A stretch of 5,493 nucleotides of DNA. It comes from Thermoplasmatales archaeon ex4484_36 (lineage in GTDB: Archaea > Thermoplasmatota > Penumbrarchaeia > Penumbrarchaeales > EX4484-36). Below are positions 1-5,493 of the stretch, piece after piece (positions within the stretch are counted from its first letter, which is position 1; each line of letters starts with the position of its first letter). The notes beneath the pieces are model-generated. The model saw only the letters and a program-made list of their open reading frames with translations. It did no database searches and had not been told where the DNA came from. Position numbers and translations under genes: made by a program. The stretch covers positions 1 through 5,493 of the forward strand of contig NJDV01000106.1 in assembly GCA_002254765.1 (NCBI GenBank), in the 5' to 3' direction.

Positions 1-304
1 ATACACAATAATGGAAAATTCCACTTCGCGAAGATTTATCAAATCCTGTGTTACTTCCAGATCCATAGTTATTATTAGCATACAAGGCTGATTCAACACT
101 ATCTATAAATTTTGAATCATGTTTACCTAAGCTTCCTCCCCCACCCTTGCATCCGTCATCCGCAGGAAACTTGTTTCCGAGGATGCAGGCCAATCTCTTA
201 TTGGCCGGAGCGTAGCGGACATCAATGTGCAGTGTGATATCGTGCCTCCCAAAGGCTCTAATCACAAGATCCTGGGCCACTTCCCCAATTCCATTCCCCT
301 GCAT
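1..304 (-). CDS. Partial secreted zinc-metalloprotease-like protein, N-terminally short, running off the left edge
   Basis: An uninterrupted frame of 101 codons starts at ATG 304-302 and stays open to the window edge. The order DWMQG, then VIRAF, LHIDV, a GGGGS stretch, SALYANNNY and finally RSGIFHYCV resembles archaeal and bacterial secreted proteases in which a D-W/Y-M motif, a short beta strand and an IFHY strand precede the HExxH zinc site. That zinc site would lie beyond the window, so the enzymatic call is inferred. A GGAGG at 318-314 sits about nine bases before the ATG. Family-like residues (DISGEADWM) continue in frame upstream of the ATG until a TGA at 340-338, while the signal peptide and calcium-binding region expected before them are absent. 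This suggests a 5'-truncated or broken gene rather than a complete short one. The part nearest the edge is AT-rich and uses codons (AAT, AAA, TTT, ATA) unlike its GC-rich neighbours. The reading frame is sure; family assignment is moderate. Confidence 0.6.
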   Translation of the reverse strand, partial: MQGNGIGEVAQDLVIRAFGRHDITLHIDVRYAPANKRLACILGNKFPADDGCKGGGGSLGKHDSKFIDSVESALYANNNYGSGSNTGFDKSSRSGIFHYCV

Positions 305-370
305 CCAGTCCGCCTCCCCAGAAATGTCTTGTCCGTATCATGGAGATCGTAATGAAGTTGTCTTCGGGGG

Positions 371-380
371 TATTTATATC
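371..380 (-). promoter_or_regulatory. Strong archaeal TATA box driving leftward transcription
   Basis: On the minus strand this reads GATATAAATA, preceded by an A-rich stretch that could serve as a BRE. Transcription would start near 349. That would give the metalloprotease-like frame at 304 a leader of about 45 bases containing its GGAGG. An ATG at 341-339 lies closer but opens only a 27-codon frame. Read on the plus strand the same element (TATTTATA) could also serve the gene at 444, with a leader of about 40 bases. Confidence 0.5.
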
Positions 381-412
381 TTTTTATGCAACACGGAAAG
401 TGGTAAGAAAAC

Positions 413-420
413 CTTTTAAC
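413..420 (+). promoter_or_regulatory. Probable TATA box of the DUF432-mscS operon (leaderless start)
   Basis: The octamer CTTTTAAC, with purine-rich AAGAAAAC before it as a plausible BRE, is centred about 27 bases upstream of the ATG at 444. At archaeal spacing this puts the transcription start at or within a few bases of the start codon, so the first gene of the operon would be translated from a leaderless or nearly leaderless message. The GAGG at 437-440 is only three bases from the ATG, too close to be a convincing ribosome binding site. Confidence 0.45.
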
Positions 421-443
421 CCCGTTGAGATATAACGAGGCCT

Positions 444-1163
444 ATGGCAAAAGGGTTCTACGGTACCTATCGTCTGCCCTTCGCCCTTGAGATACCGGGG
501 CTCAAGCTCAGCCTGGCCCCGGAGGGGGATGGTTTCCTTTACAGAAGGGTCCAGGGTGATGAATGCGTGGAGAAGCTCATCTTCCTCGGGGAGAGGGCCA
601 CAGTTAAACTGCTCCCCGTGGAGCCTGTCAACCTGCCCGGGGGTCTCGCCCAGCAGCTTCACATCTCATTCAAAAAGCCCCTTCTGCTCCCACCCCGGGG
701 GAATGCGCTCGTATACCTTGTTTTCCCCGTTGAGGTGGGGGTATTCGTGAAAGCGGGGACCCTGTATAAGGTGGTGGACATCTTCACACTGGCCCGACAG
801 AAGCTCACCTTCGTGGGGGACTTTGAGAAGGGCAGGGTCTCGAAGTACTACGAGAGCGACCTTCACACAGAGATCCCTCCAGTGAGCCCATTAAAAGAGG
901 GAGTCCTCAGATTGAGACTGCGCAACCGCGGTGGAGAGTGGCAGAACGTTGAGAGGGTCTCCATTCCGGCCGAGGACATAAAGATATTCTACGGGCCCAA
1001 CCTCGTTTCCATGACAGCCGAGGGGGTCATGATGAAGGGAGAGATCGTTAAGCTGGAGGTTAAGGAGACCCCGTTGAAGAGGGGGATGAAGCCCTCTGCG
1101 GAGCTCTACCGTCCAGGGGCCTTCAAAAAGATGACCAAAAAGTTGCTGGTGGAGGTGGAGTGA
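444..1163 (+). CDS. DUF432-like archaeal protein, first gene of an operon with MscS
   Basis: The 239-residue product has no signal peptide and no membrane segment. It looks soluble and beta-rich, with alternating hydrophobic strands and a basic C-terminal third (GMKPSAELYRPG, then FKKMTKK). The length, the FYGTYRLPFALEIPG opening and the position directly before an MscS gene fit the archaeal DUF432 family, which I recall as a frequent MscS neighbour; this is a recognition by resemblance, not a search result. No catalytic motif is visible, so no enzymatic role is assigned. Its TGA at 1161-1163 overlaps the ATG of the channel gene by one base, implying translational coupling. A role as a cytosolic partner or regulator of the channel is an inference from this coupling. 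The ATG at 444 is chosen because a TATA element lies at leaderless distance and no better in-frame start is visible upstream. Confidence 0.8.
   Translation: MAKGFYGTYRLPFALEIPGLKLSLAPEGDGFLYRRVQGDECVEKLIFLGERATVKLLPVEPVNLPGGLAQQLHISFKKPLLLPPRGNALVYLVFPVEVGVFVKAGTLYKVVDIFTLARQKLTFVGDFEKGRVSKYYESDLHTEIPPVSPLKEGVLRLRLRNRGGEWQNVERVSIPAEDIKIFYGPNLVSMTAEGVMMKGEIVKLEVKETPLKRGMKPSAELYRPGAFKKMTKKLLVEVE
1151..1157 (+). promoter_or_regulatory. Ribosome binding site that selects the mscS start
   Basis: GGAGGTG matches the archaeal anti-Shine-Dalgarno sequence and ends five bases before ATG 1163. It lies inside the last codons of the DUF432-like gene. The spacing favours ATG 1163 over the in-frame GTG at 1160, which would be only two bases away. 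Confidence 0.6.
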
Positions 1164-1993
1164 TGATCCTGGACACTCCGGTCATTGGGTCTATAACAGT
1201 GCTGGACATCCTAAAGATCGTGCTGATATTCCTCATTGCCACCGTAATCGCCAAGGTCCTCTCCTCATACATCAGGCTTTTCTTCAAGGACCGCCTCTCA
1301 AAACAGCCCCTCTCCCTGCTAATCAAGGGCGTGAAGTACACCATTTACATCATAGCCATCATGATGGTGCTTCCCATTTTGGGGGTGAACCCCTCAGGTA
1401 TACTGGTTGCAGGCGGTATACTGGGCATAGTCATCGGCTTCGCCAGCCAGAGCGTTGTGAGCAACCTCATATCGGGCATATTCCTGATCTCAGAGAAGCC
1501 CATTCAGATAGGGGACGTGGTGGAGGTGGGGGGGACCACAGGGGAGGTGACAGACATAAGGATACTCTCCACCACCATAAAGACCTTCGACGGTACTCTT
1601 GTGCGGGTCCCCAATAACACCGTCTTCAACTCCCCCATAACCAACTATATCTACCACAAAGTGAGGCGCTTTGGATACGTTGTGGGAATAAGATACCGCG
1701 ATGACGGAGAGAAGGCGGTGGAGGTTATAAAAGAGGTGCTGGATGAGCATCCCCTGGTCCTCAAAAGCCCCGAGCCATTAATTTTCGTCGATGAGCTGGC
1801 AGACAACTCCGTGAACATTGTTATCAAGGTGTGGGCCCCGGTGGAGGTGTGGTACTCGGTGAAGATGGAGCTCCTCTGGAAGATCAAGGTGGCCCTTGAG
1901 GAGGCGGGAGTGGAGATACCCTTCCCGCAGACGGAGGTGTGGTTCAACACACCCTTGAGGATAGAGAAGGGGAGCGCCGGGGGCGAGATTTGA
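1163..1993 (+). CDS. mscS: MscS-family small-conductance mechanosensitive channel
   Basis: The 276-residue product has the typical short archaeal MscS architecture. TM1 is about residues 14-39, TM2 56-74, and the Gly/Ala-rich pore helix TM3 79-110 contains the family pattern GFASQSVVSNLISGIF. The EKPIQIGDVV strand (about 111-120), then GEVTDIRILSTTIKTFDG and VPNN form the conserved beta domain facing the cytosol, followed by an alpha/beta C-terminal domain. Such channels form heptamers in the cytoplasmic membrane and open under membrane tension to release solutes on hypo-osmotic shock. The gene overlaps the upstream DUF432-like gene by one base, so it is probably translated from the same message. 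A GTG at 1160 is an alternative start, adding one residue. Unusually, the last codons (encoding AGGEI and the stop) lie inside the oppositely oriented tRNA-Ser gene. Confidence 0.95.
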   Translation: MILDTPVIGSITVLDILKIVLIFLIATVIAKVLSSYIRLFFKDRLSKQPLSLLIKGVKYTIYIIAIMMVLPILGVNPSGILVAGGILGIVIGFASQSVVSNLISGIFLISEKPIQIGDVVEVGGTTGEVTDIRILSTTIKTFDGTLVRVPNNTVFNSPITNYIYHKVRRFGYVVGIRYRDDGEKAVEVIKEVLDEHPLVLKSPEPLIFVDELADNSVNIVIKVWAPVEVWYSVKMELLWKIKVALEEAGVEIPFPQTEVWFNTPLRIEKGSAGGEI

Positions 1994-2062
1994 ACTCGCG
2001 TGGTGGTCGCCCACCAACGGGTCTCGAGCCCGCCGCCTTGGTCCGGGCTAGGCTACCCCGGC
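1975..2062 (-). tRNA. tRNA-Ser: tRNA-Ser(CGA), class II
   Basis: The 88-base minus-strand gene folds fully. A seven-pair acceptor stem joins GCCGGGG at 2062-2056 to CCCCGGC at 1982-1976, with G73 at 1975, as expected for archaeal serine tRNA. The anticodon loop CTCGAGA (2028-2022) gives anticodon CGA at 2026-2024, reading UCG codons. The long variable arm has a five-pair stem (GGTGG/CCACC) with a GCGA loop, diagnostic of the Ser/Leu class. The T arm has GCGAG/CTCGC with loop TTCAAAT. No intron is present and CCA is not encoded, so it must be added after transcription. The 3' 19 bases overlap the end of the channel gene on the other strand. Confidence 0.97.
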
Positions 2063-2084
2063 GCCAAGAGCCAATACACCGCAC

Positions 2085-2092
2085 ATAATTTA
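2085..2092 (-). promoter_or_regulatory. TATA box of the tRNA-Ser gene
   Basis: The minus strand reads TAAATTAT here, centred about 26 bases before the mature tRNA 5' end. Transcription would therefore begin at or next to the first tRNA base. The element overlaps the TAA stop codon (2092-2090) of the large peptidase gene upstream on the same strand. Confidence 0.55.
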
Positions 2093-2369
2093 ATCTTTCA
2101 ATCCCCTCTCTAAGGGTATGGCCTCGGGGATCTCCATCAGAAGGATCTCCCTCTGACGTCTCAGGTAGATAACAAGGGTAGCTGCCAGGACCGCAATTAT
2201 AATGAGAATTAGGCCGATTACGTGGGGGAGGTAGAGGTCCATCACCCCAACCACAATCCCCACGGTGAAGGTGGCCTCGTTCCCAGCGGAATCGTAGGCC
2301 TTAACGGTGATCGTGTAACTTCCGGTTCTACGGTATGTGTGGGTGGGGGTCTTCTCCGAGGCCGGGACT

Positions 2370-2379
2370 CCCCGGGGGG
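2370..2379 (-). other. Frameshift 3 at a CCCCCCGGGG tract
   Basis: Upstream frame ends the fifth repeat as EYTGALRPPG. One base back, GVPASEKTPTHTYRRTGSY leads into the PKD-like end, transmembrane helix and true stop at 2092-2090. The C6G4 homopolymer pair is a typical place for a one-base loss, either by polymerase slippage or in sequencing. Confidence 0.75.
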
Positions 2380-3310
2380 CCTGAGGGCCCCGGTGTACTC
2401 CCTCGCCGGCTCCCCATCCCAGCGGTAATATATGGTGTCCCCCATCTCCTCAGTGAAGAGGTCTATGGAGAATATCCTGCGGTAGATGCCCCCCTCAGCA
2501 TCCCCGCTCACGATGCAGTGGACCTCAGGGGGTGTGGTGTCCACCCTTATGCGGATGCTGGGCAGGGTGTAGCGGTTCCCCGCCTCGTCCTCCGCATATA
2601 TCATTAATACGTGGTTTCCGTCATCCAGCGTAAGCGGCCCTTTCACGGTCTTCACAGGGCCCTCATCCACTCTGTAGAATATAGTGGTGGGGGAGGTATC
2701 ATTGCAGTAGAACCTTAAGGTGGGCCTTTCGGTATAGTAGCCGTTCTTGCCATCAGGCCGCTCAGGGTCTATCTCCACCTTCACCTGAGGAGGCCTGGAA
2801 TCCACCCAGATCTCCTTCTCCCTTATGCTCTCCGCGTTTCCGGCCTCATCTACGCTGTAGTACTGAAGGATGTGATGGCCCTCCTCAGGGGCGAAAGGCC
2901 CCCTGTAGAGCTTGAAGTCCTCGTCCAAGGAGAGTCTGTAGTAGATACTCTCCCCTTCGGGGGAGGAGAGAGTAACGGTGGGGGGTGTCACGTAGTAGCC
3001 GTTCTTCCCGTCCGGTTCGGAGGGGTCAAGGCGGATGGTTGTCTTAGGCGGGACGGTGTCCACTTTAATCTCAAAAAGCATCCTGCCAGAGACCCTTCCT
3101 GATTCCTCCTCCGCCCAGAAGCTTATGGTGTGCTCTCCGTCCTCTATAGCGAAGGGTGCGGTGTAGCGGGTGACCCCTCCGCTGTCCAGCCTGTAGAATA
3201 TCGTCTCCTCCGAGGCGCTGGGAACGGAGGAGTTGAGGAGGAGGGTCACAAGGGGCGCCGTCCTGTACCAGGACTCCTCGCCATCCGGCTCGGAGGGCTC
3301 CACCTGAATA

Positions 3311-3332
3311 TGCTCTGCCTCTCCCTCTCCAC
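3311..3332 (-). other. Frameshift 2 with loss of a repeat linker
   Basis: The frame changes between LYGNVERER and EAEHIQVEPSEPDG in a purine-rich stretch (GGAGAGGGAGAGGCAGAG). The DTxPP linker that joins every other pair of repeats is absent exactly here. Confidence 0.75.
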
Positions 3333-3744
3333 GTTCCCGTAGAGATCTATGGAGTAGTAGTAGAGGGAGTGAACCCCCTCTGGGACCTCGAACTCCCCGG
3401 TGTACTCCACATCCTCCCCACTGTCCCACCTGTAGAAGGTCCTGGCGGGCTCATCCGTGCTCAGGTTTATGAGGGGTTGGCTCAGGTACCAGCCGTTTTC
3501 CCCTTCAGTCCCGTTGAGAATCCTTATGGAGGTCACCGGGGGGAGGGTGTCCCGTATGGTCACGTAGTCCATGAAGGGCAGGTAGCCCGCCTTTCTAACA
3601 CTTATGTTGATGTCCCCGAAGCGTGGGATGGAGAAGGTGAGGATGGCCTCACCGCTACCGTCTGTTACAGCCTGCTCCCAGATCCCCTCCGCAGCCCACT
3701 CCAGCGTGACAGTGGCCCCGGGGAGTGCTGCTGAGGTTTCCGAA

Positions 3745-3755
3745 TCCGTGTGAGG
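3745..3755 (-). other. Frameshift 1 in the C25 peptidase gene
   Basis: After EDFARAL the first frame continues as unrelated Arg/Pro/Ser-rich sequence to a stop at 3665. The frame one base back gives TDSETSAALPGATVTLEW and continues into the first repeat. The possible range is set by an out-of-frame TGA near 3789 and the TAA at 3665; the best join is at GCCCTCACACGG. There is no canonical slippery heptamer in register. Confidence 0.75.
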
Positions 3756-5284
3756 GCCCTTGCGAAGTCCTCCTGAAGTCCGTTGTCATAGGGAAGATAG
3801 GAGTTTGTCCCAAGAACGCCCACAGAGGTGCGGGAGGACCCCACGTATCCAGTGGAGCCTCCGTTGACGTTCTCCGTGAAAGCCTCTCCAATGCAGTCGT
3901 CAAAGTTCTGGGCACTGCATCCGGAGGGGTCGTCGAACCAGGTGGTTAGGCACGCAAGGGTGCTGACCACAGGCTCCATATGGAGGTTTCTCCGGGCGGA
4001 GGCGTCGGAGTTGGAGTACACCACCCCCATCCCGTAATTGTCACACCAGACAGTGGGCCCTCCGTGGTCAACGAAGTTTATCATCCCGACTCCCTGCTCG
4101 ATATTGGAGCTTATGGCTGAGCGTGAAAGCCCCTTCCCCTCGTAGAGGGGGACCTTCGTCCCGTAGACGTCGCTGAGGTACTTGTCCCAGAGGTATTCGG
4201 ACTGAGCCTCCCCATCACCTGCGTTGTGTGTGTTGGCACCTATAAGAAGGGCCTTCGCCGGCCAGGAGCCTACCGAGGGAGTGGTCTCGTAGCCCTTAAT
4301 CTGCTCTATCTTCGCCCTCCAGCGGCTCTCGTCGTTTATAGCAAGGCGGGTCACCACAAGGTCCGGGATTATATCCCCCAGATCACCCATCTCGCCATAT
4401 ATTCCGTCGTTGTCCTCGTCCCAGTCAGAGTCCAGGCACGCGTAGAAGGTGTCGGAGGGGATGTAGCCGTCGTCGTAGCCAGGGTAGGGGTTCGAGTCTA
4501 TCACCCTCATCACTGGAACCTTATCCCAGTCCCCCGCAAGAAGAACATATCTGAATCCGGGGTACTCCCCGCGGGCCCAGATGAGGAAGCTCTTAAGCGC
4601 CAGAGGGGGGGATTGGGAGGGGTAGACTGTGTGGAGGACATCCTCGGGGGGGTGGGCGGTGGGTGCGGGAAGGAGGGGAGAGAGACCCTTGTTAAAAGTG
4701 ATGCGATAGGAGACCTTGACGTGGGTCTTCAGTGTGCCCTTCTGAAGGTCGTACCTCACGGGGAAGAGAACCAGTGCATAGGCGTGATATCTATTCTCTC
4801 CCCTGTGGGAGTACCCGAGGGATGCAAGAATGTAATCCTCCTTAGGATACCTTCCTCCTACCTCAAGGGAGGCTGCCCTTGGACGTAGGAAGTGGCTTGT
4901 TGGCTCGGGGAGGGGACGGATGGCCCCATCGGGGAGAGTGGAGGAGGTCTCCCCGGAGTACCTGACCTCGACATCCACTATGTCCCCTTCAAGCTCAAGG
5001 GGGATCACCAGTGCTGGGATGGGAGGGGCCCCCGGGACATACCAGATAACCCCCCCGTCAACTCTGTAATAGGTGAAGGTGAAATCAGGGGATATGTGGA
5101 GCGTGGTCCACCCCCCGCTGATGTACATCTCACCCCAGAGGGACTCATACCCCCTGTCAAGATCCCGAGCTGGAGGGGAGGTGGCGGTTAGGGGGATGTT
5201 GAAGAGGAGGATCAAAGCAGCGAAGAGCGTCCCTGCACCTGGTGCCACACTATCACCTGCTACCACCCCCACAGACCCTTTCAG

Positions 5285-5295
5285 ATAAAAATTTT
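5285..5295. promoter_or_regulatory. Shared AT-rich element between divergent peptidase and AMP-ligase genes
   Basis: ATAAAAATTTT is nearly symmetric and is the only AT-rich block between the two divergent starts. Leftward, a TATA function would place the transcript start near 5262, downstream of GTG 5272 but just before the AGGTGAT and GTG 5248. Rightward, it would place the start near 5311-5314, next to the likely TTG start at 5309. One element serving both directions is an inference from spacing. Confidence 0.4.
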
Positions 5296-5308
5296 CCCTG
5301 ATTCTTTT

Positions 5309-5493
5309 TTGAGTTCTTTCCTGTCATGGGCCGCTGAGAACTACCCGGATAGGGATGCTGTTCTCTTCGACGAGCAGAGGATTTCCTATAAGGAGCTGGA
5401 CGAGAAGGCCTCGCGCTTCGCCGCGGGCCTTTTGAAGATCGGTGTGAAGCCGGGGGAGAGGGTGGGCCTGTGGATGCCGAACTACCCCCAGTG
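5309..5493 (+). CDS. AMP-forming acyl-CoA synthetase/ligase, N-terminal part, running off the right edge
   Basis: The frame encodes FLSWAAENYPDRDAVLF, then YKELDEKASRFAAGLLKIG, VKPGERVGLWMPNYPQ, the standard opening of ANL-superfamily adenylating enzymes (fatty-acid, acetyl- or aryl-CoA ligases): an alpha-helix ending in YPDRxA, the SYKEL strand-helix, and the GVKPGERV-MPN beta strand. These enzymes activate a carboxylate with ATP to an acyl-AMP and transfer it to CoA. The signature ATP loop and substrate pocket lie outside the window, so the substrate cannot be named. No ATG is in frame; TTG 5309 gives the expected short N-terminus (MSSFLSWAAENYPD), while ATG 5326 is out of frame and hits a stop within four codons. 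No clear ribosome binding site precedes it, so the start is tentative, though the family call is firm. Confidence 0.85.
   Translation, partial: MSSFLSWAAENYPDRDAVLFDEQRISYKELDEKASRFAAGLLKIGVKPGERVGLWMPNYPQ

Larger units (their letters stand above)
2245..3554 (-). repeat. Five tandem repeats of about 86 residues (surface beta-sandwich domains) within the broken peptidase
   Basis: Each unit follows the order D-T/S-x-P-P, about 12 residues later PDGxNGYY or a variant, a Val/Thr strand, I-Y/F-YR, Y-x-GPF, D/E-G-x-H, and YSVDEAGN or a variant. The DxxPP motifs start near 3551, 3060, 2802 and 2541. The last two spacings are 258 and 261 bases, while the first covers two units in only 491. The pattern resembles chitobiase C-terminal-like or OmpL47-like Ig folds, which act as stalks or carbohydrate-contacting domains on surface proteins. 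The third and fourth units are similar even at DNA level around the AAGAACGGCTACTA segment (near 2999 and 2741). The fifth unit lacks the closing DTxPP and grades into the PKD-like end. Confidence 0.8.
2090..5272 (-). pseudogene. Gingipain-like C25 cysteine peptidase, secreted and membrane-anchored, broken by three frameshifts
   Basis: Joining three frames gives about 1,060 codons with no other interruption. From the N-terminus: a hydrophobic signal sequence (TLFAALILLFN), a beta-rich pro-like region to about residue 200, then a C25 peptidase domain with YVLLAGD (about 242-248), PDLVVTRLA (303-311), catalytic His403 in NFVDHGGP and Cys441 in STLACLTTW, followed by GGSTGYVGSSR. Five beta-sandwich repeats, a PKD-like end (GSYTITVKAYDSAGN), a transmembrane helix (VIGLILIIIAVLAATLVIYL) and basic RRQRE complete it. 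The intact protein would be a cell-surface protease held by its C-terminus, digesting external peptides. Frame changes lie near 3750, 3320 and 2375, each a net loss of one base modulo three. Homopolymers at one site leave sequencing error possible, but a missing repeat linker at the second points to real decay. The start may be GTG 5272 or, better supported by TATA position and an AGGTGAT at 5258-5252, GTG 5248. Confidence 0.88.

Noticed and set aside
225..419. A 64-codon plus-strand frame before the DUF432-like gene
   Set aside because: It runs antisense to the metalloprotease-like frame and through the promoter region, with no family resemblance or ribosome binding site.
1160..1162. GTG as the mscS start
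   Set aside because: It is only two bases from the ribosome binding site, whereas ATG 1163 has a five-base spacing and the common TGATG overlap; the difference is one residue.
2335..2607. Plus-strand frames opposite the repeat region, also near 3130-3342 and 3369-3734
   Set aside because: They mirror the repeated codons of the surface repeats and have no independent protein features.
2245..3554. Direct repeats as a possible CRISPR array or transposon
   Set aside because: The period is about 260 bases, the repeats diverge and keep a protein pattern; they are tandem protein domains, with no inverted ends, transposase or cas genes.
2370..3755. Programmed -1 ribosomal frameshifting in the peptidase gene
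   Set aside because: Three separate sites would be needed, none shows a canonical slippery heptamer in the right register, and one coincides with a deleted linker.
4226..4888. A 220-residue plus-strand open frame
   Set aside because: It lies fully opposite the C25 peptidase domain, has low-complexity Val/Gly-rich sequence and no recognisable motif; it is a by-product of GC-rich codons on the other strand.
5326..5328. ATG as the start of the right-edge ligase
   Set aside because: It is out of frame with the conserved sequence and reaches TGA within four codons.

Overview
The window looks archaeal, most likely euryarchaeal and possibly Thermoplasmatota-like; the exact lineage cannot be fixed from the sequence. 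The evidence is AT-rich TATA elements about 25 bases before starts in an otherwise GC-rich background, short or absent leaders, a class II tRNA-Ser with G73 and no encoded CCA, an archaeal-type DUF432-like gene next to an MscS channel gene, and long secreted proteins with a C-terminal membrane anchor.

Layout from left to right. Bases 1-304 (minus strand) hold the 5' part of an open frame that leaves the window. It resembles the middle of archaeal secreted zinc metalloproteases and appears to lack the normal N-terminus. A short divergent promoter region (305-443) separates it from a plus-strand operon: a DUF432-like gene (444-1163) and an MscS-family mechanosensitive channel gene (1163-1993) joined by a TGATG stop/start overlap. 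The channel gene ends inside a minus-strand tRNA-Ser(CGA) gene (1975-2062), overlapping it antisense by 19 bases.

Bases 2090-5272 (minus strand) hold one large broken gene of about 1,060 codons. It encodes a secreted, membrane-anchored gingipain-like cysteine peptidase (C25): signal sequence, pro-like region, catalytic His and Cys, five tandem beta-sandwich repeats of about 86 residues, a PKD-like end, one transmembrane helix and a basic cytoplasmic tail. Three net -1 frameshifts split it, so a simple gene caller shows three unrelated-looking pieces. It is either a young pseudogene or a region with sequencing indels. The tRNA lies 27 bases downstream on the same strand, and its TATA element overlaps the protease stop codon.

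At the right edge a divergent plus-strand gene begins, encoding the N-terminus of an AMP-forming acyl-CoA synthetase/ligase. It shares a very short AT-rich promoter region with the peptidase gene.

Functionally there is an osmotic-stress pair (DUF432 plus MscS) between two extracellular protease loci, both apparently damaged, then a tRNA and an acyl-activating enzyme. I see no CRISPR array, insertion sequence, integrase or defence system. The points of most interest are the broken peptidase with a repeat-linker deletion, the hidden truncated metalloprotease, the tRNA/mscS antisense overlap and the DUF432-MscS pairing.
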